The translations under genes and the position numbers were made by a program. A stretch of 64,000 nucleotides of DNA, from assembly GCA_028564705.1 (NCBI GenBank), contig JAPXFQ010002389.1, positions 1 to 64,000 on the forward strand. The letters are read 5' to 3'. The notes under the pieces are model-generated. The model saw only the letters and a list, made by a program, of their open reading frames with translations, was not told where the DNA came from and searched no databases. Below, in pieces: positions 34,144-47,500 of the stretch. The first letter of the stretch is position 1, and each line of letters opens with the position of its first letter. This DNA is from Apricaphanius iberus (lineage: Eukaryota > Chordata > Actinopteri > Cyprinodontiformes > Aphaniidae).

Positions 34144-34572
34144 CTACTCGGAAATTCCGGCTTCTGAGTGGGAAAAATCAACTGAAACGCAATTTCCACT
34201 CAGAAAGTCTGAGTTCGTTTTTTTTGTTCCGACTTTGACTTTCAATATGGCCGCTCCTCACATCAACAATGCTAGCCTTGTTGGAAAAACGTCCATTAGT
34301 CTACTAGAAAGACTGCGTTTGTATGTGGAAAGTACAGCTTAGAACGATGGTTTTTTCTAGAGGTAGTACAACTACGGCTACCCGGGCGTCGCCATATTGG
34401 AATCCCAACCAATGTGACATTACCAGAACTCTGTTTGGTCAGGCGTAACGTCAAACCCAGCTCTGATTTCTCAGGTAACACCAAAATTCAGACTTTCCGA
34501 GCGGGAAGTCTGACTTTCAGAGGGCGTTTCCAGTTGATTTTTCCTCACACGGAAGTCGGATTTTCCGATACC
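34144..34572. mobile_element. Foldback element between mmrn2 and rtn4
   Basis: Left arm begins TCGGAAATTCCGGCTTCTGA and contains GGAAAAATCAACTG; the right arm is its reverse complement ending at 34572. Both arms hold an ATTCCAATATGGC / TTTCAATATGGC word. No coding capacity. Confidence 0.7.
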
Positions 34573-34614
34573 ATTACCAACGTGTGACGTCTCCGTCCAT
34601 CTTTAATGGACGGA

Positions 34615-34757
34615 GCTTGTTGGATCAATGCCACGTAGAATTAAGGCAGTTCTGAAGGTGAAAGGTCGTCAAACAGCGGCTTGATTTTTGGTTTTGAAGG
34701 TGGGTTCATTTTACATATGTAAAGCACTTTGAGAAGCTGTGGTTTACAAATAAAGTT
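34615..34757 (+). mobile_element. Transposon remnants beside the rtn4 3' end
   Basis: 34615-34685 reads GSMPRRIKAVLKVKGRQTAA then a stop, resembling the last codons of a dispersed fish transposon ORF. 34716-34757 (TATGTAAAGCACTTTGAGAA, ACAAATAAAG) resembles an L2 LINE tail. Confidence 0.35.
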
Positions 34758-34855
34758 AGATCTGGAGCTGTGGTTCTGGTTCCGACCCGGTTAGCGAACA
34801 GAAGAGGAGGCGGTGGGGTTTTTTTTGTTTTGTTTTTTTTTTTTTGTCTAGAAGC

Positions 34856-35495
34856 TTTATTGATAACTGTTTACATCTCACAATGCATTCCACAAACACG
34901 AGCTTCAGAAATCAGCACAGTTGAAGGATGAACAAGTTTTATCATTCACGATTAAAGAAGCAGAACAAACAGATGGCGAGCGCTCAACTTTAGGCTCCGC
35001 CCACCTCCCCGGCGGGCCCACTAGAACATCTGATGGATGGTCTGGTTTCCTAGGAGACGGCGGGGATGACATGACGATGATCCTAGCGATGGTTTTTCTA
35101 CGTGGGTCTAGCTACGGTTACCGAGAAGCGATGAAGAGTTTAGTACTAGCCTCCCCCCTGTAAACCTCCCATGATACACTTAGCAGGAGGGGGGCGGGGC
35201 TTAACCAGGTTTAAAAGGCGTTTCTGAGAGTCTGATTGGTTCACAGAAGCATTACAACAGAAAACAGAGGAGATCATCATCATCATCATTGAACGTTTCC
35301 CAGAAGCACAAAAAAAAGGGAATTCTGAACTGGAAAAAAAAAAGTTTATTAATCTGACAAATACATTAAGAAGGGCAGCGCCCCCCCCCCCTCCTCTAAC
35401 CTTCCTTCATATCCATCACCCCCCCCCCCCCACCCCACCACACCTCCTTCCTCCCATCAGGACTTCCTGAATCCAGACTCCGACCTGCTGATCCT
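34856..35495 (-). terminator. rtn4 3' UTR and polyadenylation signals
   Basis: AATAAA on the - strand at 35350-35345 and again at 34861-34856. Either could end the transcript; the distal one would give a 3' UTR of about 640 nt. The - strand after the distal signal is A-rich (34819-34845), so internal oligo-dT priming could mislead 3' mapping. Confidence 0.5.
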
Positions 35496-35538
35496 TCACT
35501 CCGCCTTCGGCTTCAGTCCGGGAACCTTCGCCTGGACC
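35496..35538 (-). CDS. rtn4: rtn4 last coding exon
   Basis: Acceptor GTGTTTTAG; reads [13 protein letters not shown] then TGA at 35498-35496. Matches the human RTN4 end IQAKIPGLKRKAE. It sits 4.6 kb from exon 8 across a transposon-filled intron. Confidence 0.92.
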
Positions 35539-38500
35539 CTAAAACACAGACCAGGAACCATGAGGAGGCAGGAACTAATCCCACGTACACGAGAACGTAA
35601 CTGATGTTCATGAAGGCAGCATCTTAAAGGGACAGTGAGGGCCCCCCCCCAACCTGGACCGTATTTTTAACAAATATTACATTTCTTTTACTCACTCAGA
35701 CACGTTCGGATCCACTTGGAGTCCTTAAGGAGAAGTTTATATCCGATCTGAACAGCGTATATCCATATAATGGGACTCAATCAGGGCTGTAATAAATCAT
35801 CTTTCCCAAAACTCCTTCATTTAACCATGTTTTGTTATAAACCGTTAGCGCTATCCCCCTCTGGGTTCAGAACATCTCAGAAGTGCTTATTAGTTCTGTT
35901 CCAGGATGATTTAGAGGCAAAAAAAACAACCAAATCTCCATTCCAGCTGTAGTCTGATCAGGACTTTCTCTGTTCTCTATGGCGGTCGGTCAGACAGAAC
36001 TACTGGATCACCAATAGGACCAAGTTCAGCTTCTACAGACTCCCTTTCTGCAACCTAACCAGACTACATCTGTAATGGAGGACAGCTGATACATCACTGA
36101 AATCCCAGGTTAGTGAAAACTAGAAGCGGTTGCATTAAAAGCCTTTAAAACACCCAGATGCTAATAGCTTAGCGACTCAGACATTCTGAACTCACAGAGG
36201 AATATCACCAATTATTCATAACAAAAAGATGGCTAAATGAAGGAGTTTTGGGGCAGATAATGACTTATTACAGCCCTGATTGCTTCCCATTATATGGATA
36301 TACGCTGATCAGACTGGATATAAACTCCTCCTGAAGGACTCCAAGAGGCTCCAAACTAGTCTGGGTGAGTAAATGAACGTAATATTTGCTAAAAAAATAA
36401 GGTAAAGGTTGAAAGATAAAAAAACACGAACAGTGAGGTGCTTTAATGAGTAAATGTTCCTTCAGCAGGTCAGGGTCGGTTAGGAGAGGATAAATCATCA
36501 GAGCGGTGGAAGCTAACAGCTGATCAGAATTTGGTTTACGACAAAATAACTTTGACCTGAAACCCTGGAGGAGTGGAAAAGGATGCAGAACAGAAGCAGA
36601 GAGAAATGAGGAAAACTCTGGCAAACCAAACAGATGGACGTGGAAAAGATAAATCAGTGAAGAAGATCAGAATTAAGCTACTTTATACACACATTCACAG
36701 AAACGTGTTAATTTTATAAATCTGTCTGCCTAATGGTTACAAACTAACAGCGCCTTTTACGGTCGCTTAAAATGGATCGTGATGTAATGTCGCAATGCAT
36801 CCTGGGAGATAGCTTTCTACATTTCGCATGGGTGCCTATGGGTCTGGGTCGCTTTGGTCATCGTAAAGTTTTAGTTTCGTCTTGCAGAGATGTTTGTAAA
36901 TCAGACTCTAGATCCCCGAATCGGATGTCAGAGAAAGTTAGACAAATTATAAAATAAAGAGACATGCGATAATAGATGTATCAAATCCAATAATTCTTGA
37001 CAACATGGTTGAAATTTCAATTTCACTTTGACATCTAAGCGCTCTGCGTGTTTTTCAGTTGGTACCGTTTTGTCCAGAGTTAGCAGCTAACGGGACGTCA
37101 ACTATAAAGTAGGCATTTCCCCACCAGAACAGCAGGGGGCGCTGGCCTTTTCTGCTAGGTCTGCTTACCAATGGGGAGCCTAAGCCCCGCCCTTCTACTT
37201 CCTGTCCATGGGTCCCCAAATGCCCAAATAAATGAATTTGGGTCAACGGAGCGATAAAAGTTATTTTCTGATCCAGTTTGAAATGCGCCGTGGATTCGAA
37301 CATATCATGTCCGTGAATTAAAAAACTAATTTTGATGCAGAGAAAACGTTGATTTTCGACCGGAGGCAAAAGTTACTTTAGGTTTTGTATAAAAACGCTT
37401 AGCGGACTACAACTGCAGAAGAAGAAGTAGCCTCCAGGGAGAAGAAAGGAGCATTAAAAACGGAGAAAACCTCTATAAATCTGACCGTGTGGAAAGTAGC
37501 AGCTATGTCGGGGATAAAGCAGTCGGTGGAGTGAGAGCCAGCATGGAGGAGAAGCTCTACAAGCTCTAGGTGAAGGTTTTCATGTGCTATAGCTAGCGCT
37601 AGCTCGCGTTAGCAAAGTTACGGCAGATATGCGACTTCTGATATGTAGAATTTTTTTAAATCAAATAAATCCCAAATCACTGGACAAACAGTAGAAACGC
37701 ACATCGTTAGTTATCATTTAAATTGAAGTACAACAAATGTGTGATTCAGGACGTAAGACAAAGCGGACCAGAAAATAACTTTTATCGCTCCATTGACTTC
37801 CGTTCATTATTTTTTTCGGTTTGGGGACCCATAAGGGCCGACAGGAAGGGGAGGAGACTTAGGCTCCCCATAACAGTGCTGTCAGGTTAACTAGAGTTTT
37901 TATTTTCTTCCACTCAAGGACCAACACAACAGAAATTAATCTGTGATTAAGCTGTAAAGGTTTTTACTAAAAAATGCAGCTCATTGAATATTCTAGAAAC
38001 ACATGGTCTGTTTTGTTGTTTTTTCTACACCTTTTTAGCCAAATTGCCCCCCAAAAATCCGATGAACTCGCCTTGCAATGTTAAGCACCTGGTGGCCAAA
38101 CTAAACTTGTGTGTTCTCCAGCAGCACTTTGAGGATCACATTCTTTGGTTTCTCAATATTTAACTAAATTCATCCTGAAGGTCCAGGTGGAGCAATCAGA
38201 CCATCTGACACACTTGAGGATTGTGGGTTAAACCAGGTAGTCGGCTGCACAGGTAACCGTTCTCCCAGTAGGGAGGAGTGTCGGCAACAACCTGGTGATC
38301 CGATATGAACCACAATACAGGGGGAACGATACAATATATCGAGATAGTATAACTAAGACTAAATGTAGTGATTTTTAAACCTGAATTTAACTGTAGAAAA
38401 TCTGTCCCAGCATTCTTAAAAACTCCAACCCGGTTATTCCATAACCAGGACCGCAAATTACATTTTTCACTCACCTGCCAAGTAGGCTGAAAATATTTAC

Positions 38501-41500
38501 CTGCCAAGCTTATTTTTTTTTTTACCACTCGAGATTCTAAATTATTTTTACAGATCTACACAAAACACATTATTCTACATTATGCTGGGGACCAAACAGA
38601 AAGGAGTGACGACTACAAAAAGTAGTAAATAAGTCTGTTTCAGTTCTGTTTTTGTTTCTTTTAGAACCACATTTTTTTTAGTCGACACGTATTAAAATCT
38701 AGTCAGACTCCTTGTTTTCTCCATCCATGAACTCTGACCTCCTGCTTCTGACACACCCCATGCTGCAGCGTTATTTGGGTCATAGTTCCTGATCTCTGGA
38801 GAACACAGTTGCACCATGAAGAACATCTGAATGTTTCTCTGGGCTTATATTGGACCTCTGATCAGTTCTAACTTGCGTCATACTAGGGCTGGGCGGTTTA
38901 CCCAAAATTTACAGATAAAGAAATTTATGACCGTTAATGTCGTCATTTTAACCGTGTCTGTAAATTCTGTATTTTAAAAAAAATGTTTTCATTTCATCCA
39001 GAAGACTGTGTTTCTATATTTAGACTCCTGTAGCCGCTATTTTTCAAAAAAAGCAACAAATATAGTGGCTTTTTATTATATTAGTGGATACTCTGAGTCA
39101 GCCCAGCATGCTAGCTTGGGTTCTGATCAGTGGGAGCAGATATTAACCCCGCTGAGTCCAGAATGTTGATACTCCGCTTTAAGCTGCCGCTGGCTGATCC
39201 TACCCGTGCTCAGGTGTAAAAACAAAAATATTAGTAAAAAATAAACGACTGCGCGTTAAAAATCCCCAGTTTCACTCACAGCCCCAGTCACGTCGTCCTG
39301 CTAGTTTTAACCCAAAGATAACCGCTACATGGATAACGAGGCAATTATTTATGACGAGACGTTCAAAGTTTCACGTACGCTCGTGTGAATTACATTCAAA
39401 CAGCAGAGGAGCATCACAGAAATCCTTATTAACAAGGATTAATATAGAGAACTAATCTGGTGCAAATATTTACTCACCACGTAGCAGATAGCACTACAAA
39501 TTTTACTCGCCAAACTGAAAACTTGCTCACATTTAGACAGCGTTAATTTTGGACTTTGTTCATAAGAGGTCCAGTTTTATTACTGGATCCAGCTGATCCA
39601 CTAGAGTAACAGCTACCAGTGAAACTCAGCAAACTCTAAAAAATAAAATAAAAATCGACACATTGATTTTGGATATCAATGTTGTATCGTGACCCTAATT
39701 CGTTTTTTTTTACATCTCTAACTCTCGGGGCTTAAAAAAAAAAGGCTAAACAAGCTGGTAAAAGAATGTTTGTTCAGTTCTGTGGAACATCTGGAGATGG
39801 AGAAAGGAAGGATTGTTCAGAAACAACCCAGAGTATCCACTCTATGATGTCTGAAGACTAATGTTTCTATAGATACTCTAACACAGACCTGTACAGGAGA
39901 TCCTTCCACCACAACCAGCCTTAGAAGAAACCTGAAATATTTCCCTCTGGGATCCATAAATTCAGTTATTAAAAGAGTTTTTAATCAGTGGGATCCATGG
40001 TTTTATGATCAGCTATGAACCTTCAGATCAGACTGTAGCTCCTTTAACTTCACCACCCTGAGGACTTCATCTCCTCTCCACAAACCCACTGACTTTCACA
40101 ATAAAAGCCCCGCCCCTCCTCATCGTCGCCATGAAGAACCAATCAGACGTTCCATCAGCACTCATCTTCCTGACTTACTTCCCCACCACGTCCTTGATCT
40201 GGTTGTTGACCAGCGCCAGGTAGTGATCGATCTGCGCCTGACGGAGACAGACAGGAAGTTACAGCTAGGAGGATGCAACAAACCGCACACTGGTGCACTG
40301 TGGGTAATCTGTGGGCCGTACCTGGTGTTTCTCATAGACGATTGGGCAGCTGAAGGCTCCGACCAGGCCTGCAACAGAAGGAGAACATCTGCAGTTATTA
40401 ACAGGAGGACGGAGAGGCTTACTAGCAGGTGGCGCCACCGGGGAAGGGAAGCAGCTCACCGAGGATCAGCAGAGTGAGTCCGTTGAACAAGGCGCCGACG
40501 TAGGTCAGGATCCACATCAGAACGGCAAACTGCAGGGAGAAGAACGCCGTCAGACGTCTAACAACAGACCAGAACCAGTCGGGACCGTTCCCTGTCTCAC
40601 CTTGATGGAGTCCACCAGGTCCTCCACAAGGAACAGACGCCTCAGCTCCACCACGGTCCGGTTCAGCTGCTCCAGAACAACGTCGCTGTACTTGTGGACC
40701 ATCTCCTCGGACAGCGCCACCTCGTGGCCCAGATACTGCCTGTAGGAGAAGATTGAATAGCTAAGCTGCTGCTAAGGAGATTTCTGCTCTGCGGCAGAAC
40801 CCATCCGGACAGTCTCAGAGGAGGACTCACTTGAACGGGTGTCCCTCATCGGACTTCTGGATGGCCTGCAGGATCCCCTTGTATATCCGGAAGCAGATGG
40901 TGACGGAGAGCAGCGCCAGGCCGATGTAGGAGAAGACGCTGACGATGCTGCAGACGGTCAGGGAGAGCAGCAGCAGCAGGGCGGCGCCGAACACCACGCC
41001 CGTCGTCTTCACGTCGCGCCAGTACAGCAGCTCCACCACTGGGGGGCGCACAGAGACACCGTTAGGACGGACGGAGACGGAGAGGTCGGGTTCTGATGGA
41101 ACCTGGTGAGCTGAGGAACCAGGAAGAGCTTCCTCCTACCTCAGTAGATCAACTACAACTTCATTTATTTTGATTTATTACATTGCTATTATGGGACAAG
41201 TGTTCCAGATGCTTTATTTCCTTCCTCCAGTCAGATCTGGATCAGAACCACCAACACAGCCATGGATCTGAGCTGTAGGATGACCTCTGACCCAGCTGGT
41301 TGAAGCTGGAAAACTTAGGCTAAATGGTTCTGGTTGTTTAGATTATTTTAGCCACTGCTATTTTTTTCTTAATCAGCCAATCAGAGCAGAGATATTGACC
41401 TCAGGTGTGACCAATCAAAGTGATTAATTTTGCTGCGGGTAAGACCGACTTCAGCCTCCTGCCGTTTAACCTGACCCCATATCAGCAGGATTAGATTCAT

Positions 41501-44500
41501 TAGACCTGATTAAATTTTCTCCAGGCCAGTTAAAAACAGCAGGATGTCCCTTTAAACTTAGACCCAAGATAACAGCTTCACCATTCGGTTTGAAACGACT
41601 CTAGACCAGCCAATTAAAGATTTAAAAACGGCAGAAGCCCCCTTTAACGGAGCCTGACTTCACACCGCTGCCTGAGTCCAGCTAACAGAGTTACACCACA
41701 CTCAGTTTAACTAAATTCTGTTAAAATAAAATGTGTTTAAATAGACTCATAAACCTCATCTGTTCCCGTTAGATCGGATTAAGACGGTAGATTAATCATA
41801 AACCGTTATTTCCGGTGAAAACAGCCCGCTGTTTGAGCCTCGTTTCTGCTAGCCAGTTAGCCGCTAACCTGCTATCCATTAGCATGTTAGCCATTAGCAT
41901 GTTAGCTTCCGCCGGACAGCCATGTTTCCCAGAGGAACCAACGGCTGAAGCGGACTGGCAGCGGGAGGAGCCGGAGGAGGAGCGGGCAGCTCGGCTCCTA
42001 ATGTGGCTGCCTGTCTACATATGGTATGGGGCTGCTAAAAATAGAGCCCCGCTACGGGGCGCCCTCAGCCCGGCCAAAGATATCTGGTTACACCGCCACT
42101 CGTCCAGTTTGACCCGCTTCACCCCCTCCTCCTGTCCGGACAGACCCCCGGACCTCTCAGCTAAACACCGGGACCGGAGCTCACACAGGCCGGCGTGACC
42201 TTCCCCACGAGGCCCGCTCCCCCTGCGGTTCTGCCCGGTTTGAGCCCCGCTTGTCCCGCCTCCCATCTCCTCCCCAGAGGACACGTTAAAGCCGTAATTA
42301 AAGCTCACTAACCCCGCTCGGCGTCCATGTTGAACCTCCCGGAGGCTCCAGCAGCAGCACGGCGGCTCCGCCTCCGGCTGACCGGAGATCAGGCTCCGTG
42401 GGCGGGGGCGGCACATGCGCAGCTCGGCCGCAGAGGCTTGATTAAATTATTGTTTATCGATTAGCTTCTAATTTATCATCTGTAAAACCAGCGATAAGGG
42501 GTCCCAGCTGATTTAATTGTGGAAACATTTACTGATCAATTATAGATAAATAAACAGGAGGCAGACAGAGAGCTGAGCGTTTATAAAGCGATAAACTCAG
42601 AAATTGATCCTTATCTACAGTAATTATTCATTTAAATTAATCAATAATATGATTTTATATCAGTTTTAATAATATAAATAACTTCAGCAGCATAACCAGT
42701 AATATTAGTGAAGAAAAAAAAGGAGAAAATCGTTATATTAACTTTTATAATCTAATATTTGTTTAATATTTTACAGTTGATTATCCTGTAATCTAAACGT
42801 GTTGCAGTGGGTTTGGGTCCGACCAGAACCAGAACATTCCAGCATGTTGAAAAATAAGCATCTAAACATTGTGGAGGGCATTTATTCAACACCCTGATGA
42901 TGCTGGATGTTCTCTACAGAACCTCTGGTAAAAGAACCTCTGCAGCCGGACTGACTCATCAGTCCTCCAGTCCAGCAGCAGAACCGGCCCGCTGATTAGG
43001 CCCGGTTCTGTTCGCTCCCAGAGGCCCATAAAAAGGAGGAGCTGCAGATAAAAAAGGTCCGATAGTCAAATCCTGCCGCCGCGGCGCGGTTTGGGTCAGA
43101 ACCAGATAAGGAGCAGCAGCGGGGAGAGGTGCATGCTGGGAGAGCTGGAGGGATGGTCCAACAGCACCTAACCAGAACCTTCAGAACCAGCCAGATCAAT
43201 AATCTAATCAGTGACTCAGCAGTCAGGAGACGACCCGTTTGGACCTCCAGCTGGACGAGTAATGAGGCTGGTTCTGGTTCTGTAATGCAGCTCCTCTCAG
43301 CCAATCATTAACCTCCCTGCTCCTCCCTGGCCACCTTTGGCCCGCAACGGCGCTGCTGCAGGTCCAAAGGTCAGGTCCGATCAGAACCGCAGCTCCCACA
43401 GCAGAACCACGCCTAAACAAGAACCAGCAGAACCAGAACCGTGAGTCCTACCCTGCTCCCTCCAGGAGACGCTGACTGGCTCCTTCTTCTCCACGCAGCT
43501 GTTCTCCATGCCGACCCGACCCGATCAGAACAGAATCATTCCAGGAGGCAGAGAGCCGGGCGAGCGAGCCCAGAGAGAGAGAGGAGGAGGAAGGGCAGCA
43601 GACAGCCAATCGGACGCCTCCTTCTGTCAGCTGACTGTCTGCTGCCAGAACCGCTGACTCAGCGCCAGAACCCCCTGGACCTCCCCCTCCTCAGGTGATC
43701 ACACCGTCCAGCAGACAGAAACTTCATCCTGACCCATCAGAAGCAGAACCACAGTGGACCGGTTCTGCTCCATGAAGCTGAAACAGATCAGGAGCTGCTG
43801 ACCTTTCACCTCAATGTCGGGCTGTGACCTCTGACCCGCTTCAGGTTACAGCTGCATTCGTGTGATCAGAGGAAAACCTGTCTGACTGAGTCATGTTTCT
43901 CTGTTCATAGCTGCAGGGAGCCACCAGGGGGCGCTGCGGGAGCAGAGGACCAGCTTCAAACCCAGACACAAGCAAAGACTCCACTTCCCAGCATGCACTG
44001 GGACATCCAGACACAAAAAGCTTCTCCTCCAGCCAGAGAACAAGACCAGCATGGTTCCTGAGAGCAGCAGAACAAATATTAATAATGAACAGATGAACTG
44101 TTCATGAACAAGAGACCTGATTCATTCTGACCCCTAGTGATTCTTTTGAACAGTTCTTTTTCAGCCTCAACCTTTATTCTTATAGTGGGAATAAGAATGA
44201 CGGTTCTGGAGGTTGATGGAGGGGCTACGGTTCTACGGTCCGCCGTGTTCAGGTTAAAAAGATTGCTTTGGTCGAAAGACGCATGAACGCCTCGTGATGC
44301 ATTTATGGAGATGAAAACTGAACTGATAAAGAGAATAAAATCTGTTTCTAAAAGCCAAACTGCGTTTATTTAACGTTAAAACTACATATTTTATTAACAA
44401 TCTGATTGTTTTTCGTTTCTTCCCTTTCTCTTTTAATTTCTTACTCGAAATTCTTGAAATATTTAAAGTATTAAGGAGTCATAAATAATCCTGACTCACA

Positions 44501-47500
44501 TCCAAACATTGATCTTTAAGATAATCGATTATTCTCAGTTTTTTCATGTTTTATTCGTAGATATTATAAAAACTAATATTAAATAGCTGAATCAGCCAGA
44601 CTTCCTCTCATATAAACCAGTTTTTATTGGTTATTTTTTATTCTGATTGGTTCATTGTTACCTGGGTAGTTCTTTAGTTTGTCTTCTTTCATCTTTCACT
44701 CAGTAGTTTAGTGCGGCGTTATTAACTCAGTTTGTGGGTTTGTATTATTCGGTGAATAATATCCTGATCACCCGGTGGTTTTCACCTAAACGATTATTCT
44801 GGGTCATAATTCCTTATTTATGACCAAATATAGGTCAGAGGTCAACCTGCAGCTGGCTCCAAACAGGATGTGGTGGAGCTGCAGCCTGATCAGAGTCATT
44901 ACACCTAATATTGGGGGGGTGGGGGGGTGTATGAATACATATGAGCCAGGGTGTGATTTCTACCGGCAACTGCAGCTGATCGTTGCCATAGCGACACCAG
45001 AACAGTCTTAACCCGGCCCGCCGCTGACGAGGGATTCTAACGGGCTCTGCAGAACCAGAGGAAACATCCAGAACCTCTGCAGTTCCAGAAGAACCCCAGC
45101 AGAACCAGAACCCCTGCAGGTCCGAACTGTGACTGGCTACAGCGCTGAGATCAATGAGGCTGATCCCCCCCCCCACCACTGTTACATAAGCAGGAACATT
45201 TGCTGACTGGTTTCTGGGTCGCAGAACCGTCTGTTGGGCTGCCAGTGTCGCAATGCAGGGAGGAAGAGGAGGAAGAGGAAAAGAGGAGGAAGTTTATCAG
45301 AACCAGTCCATCTATCAGAACCAGTCCATCTATCAGAACCAGTGGGTCTAGACCATCAAAAAGCCTGAGCTGTTTAAAACGTGTCTAATTGAATTAATTA
45401 TTCATTTTGTCATAGTTTTAAACATGAGAGGTTTGCAGTAACCAAGCCGGTCCGGTTCTGCTGGGTGTGGTTCTGGTGATTAAGTGTGGATCCCGCTGGG
45501 AGCCGGGGCCTCTCAGAGGGGTATTGGGTTGCAGATCCATTTCTCTGGTTATTTCCAGAGCCCAGCAGCGCTCAGAGAGCAGAATAAGGTAGTCTAACAC
45601 CCTGATATACGGGACGGGATCAGGAAAAGGCCCAGAACCGGCCCGGTTCTGGTTCCAGCTCACCAGGAAGTGAAGATGAGTCTAACGGGGGAGGTAGTGG
45701 AGATGAGGTGGACTTACCGTGGAGAAGCAATGAGAGGGGGGGTAAAATGAACAAAATGCTCCAAGAACCAAAAAGTCCCAACAGAACCAGATGCAGAGGT
45801 TAATGTAGAACAGAACCAGAACAGAACCAGAACAGGACGATGCAGGAACAGAAGGTGACGTATGGAGGAGGATTAGGGGGATGGATTGGGGTGGAACTGA
45901 GAGAAATGAAGGGTGGAGATGTGGATGGAGGTTCTGGTGGGGGTGGAGTCCATGCTGGGACGGCTGGAGGTTACCTGCTCTTATGTTCAGGTTTGGCATC
46001 TTAAACACTTTGCCGGACTCCGCGCTCCTCCTGGGGGCCGGCTCCTCCGCGGGGGGACGGGTCTCCAGCTCCGCCTTGGTCTTCTGGGAGGAGGTCTGGG
46101 TGAGGAGGCGGTAGGAGCTCTGAACGGGAGCTTCTGGTTCCACTTCGGGGGGCGGAGCCGAAGCCAAAGGAGGCGTGTCCTTCAGGACGAAGCTGAGGTC
46201 GTCGTCCAGGGGGATCTCTGGAGGCTTGGGTGAGGAGAACTTGGAGGTGTCCAGAGCCTCCAGGAACTCGTCGATGACACCGCGGGGCGGCCTCTCTATG
46301 AACTCGAACTCCTCAGAAGAGACTTCGTGCTCAGACACCTCCTCGGCCACCTCTGGCTCCTCCAGCTCCATCCTCAGGTCTTTCCTGTCCGTCTCTACCT
46401 GGAAGCTGGCCGGGTTCTTGGCCATGGCCTCCAGAACCGGGGACAGGGAGTCTGCGGTCGGAGACTCAGAGTCTGAGTCTTCGTTGGCGGTCTTCTTGCT
46501 CTGGAAGTCAAGCGGCTCAAACCCTTCAGGCTTTTTGGTAGAGAACCAGTCTTTCTGCTCAATCTGGACAGGTTCCTCGTCTTTGACCTTCGGCGGGACA
46601 GGCTCGGTATCTTTGACCTTCGGCGGGGCGGTCTCTGCCTCTTTGACAAGATCGAAGGCTCCGAAGCTTTTGTTTTCTTCTACGTTTGAGCCGTCCGTAG
46701 ATATGGCCTCCATCTCCTCGGTCATCTCCTTCAGCAGGGACACTTTGGTATCGAAAGCGAACGGGTTGTTGGCGGACAGGTTGATGGGAGGGTTGGGTGA
46801 CTCCATCATCCGCCGCTCAAGGATGGGGCTCTGCTCCTCCGGACTCCCCTCGGATGAGCCGGAATCCAATTTTTCCGGGTTGAGGGGGGAAGACTTCAGG
46901 ATGTCTGGAAGCGACGGCGGCAGAACAGAGTCTTCCTCCTCTTCGTCTTCCTCGTCTTCTTTAAGACCAGAGGAGAACTGGCTCATTGAATCAATCAGAG
47001 ATTCCATCTTGCTGGTCTCGAAAGGCTTCCCCTCGTCCAGGACGGAGGCTTGGTTCTCCTGGGACTCTCCAGTCTGCCCGTACTGGACCAGGTCCGGCGT
47101 AGGACTCTCTGACATCTTGGACGCTCTGGCGTCAGGCTTCGGTTCCCCAAAGTGGGAGTAGCCACTGTCGGCCAGAGGGGAATATCCCTCAAACGGGTTA
47201 TTGTTCTTCTTCACCTCGTACATCAGGTCTTCATCTTCGTCAGACTGGTTGCCACAAACGTCTGGCTCATATCTGGAGGAGCTAATGGGAGTTGTGTCCT
47301 TGGTGAAGGAATCCATGCAGACCTTGGAGTTGTCTTCAGATGAGAGGAATGGTGAATCCCAGTTCTCTGTTGGGTTAGAGGAGGTAAGGTAAGACTCATG
47401 AACCACCATCAGGGGGTTGACAGGGGAGGGGCCGGTAGAGGACTTGTCTGAGCTAATCATCTTCTCCTCAGGTGAAAACGAAACGCCGCTGTCTTCACAC

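Larger units (their letters stand above)
33765..34855. other. Gap between the convergent genes
   Basis: About 1.1 kb between the mmrn2 and rtn4 polyadenylation signals, filled by the foldback element and transposon remnants. No gene seen. Confidence 0.6.
35539..40178 (-). other. rtn4 last intron
   Basis: 4.6 kb, filled by two foldback elements, a candidate hAT remnant and AT-rich DNA. No extra exon with fitting phase was found. Confidence 0.6.
41039..45974 (-). other. rtn4 intron between large exon and RHD
   Basis: 4.9 kb containing the internal promoter near 42.3 kb. 43,000-43,700 is GC-richer with AP-1/MARE-like words; 44,100-44,830 is AT-rich and featureless. 45,290-45,350 has a short threefold repeat of CAGAACCAGTCCATCTAT. 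Confidence 0.6.

Noticed and set aside
46175..47161. 328-codon open frame on the + strand
   Set aside because: Antisense shadow of the large rtn4 exon, which has clear protein similarity, correct splice sites and phase.
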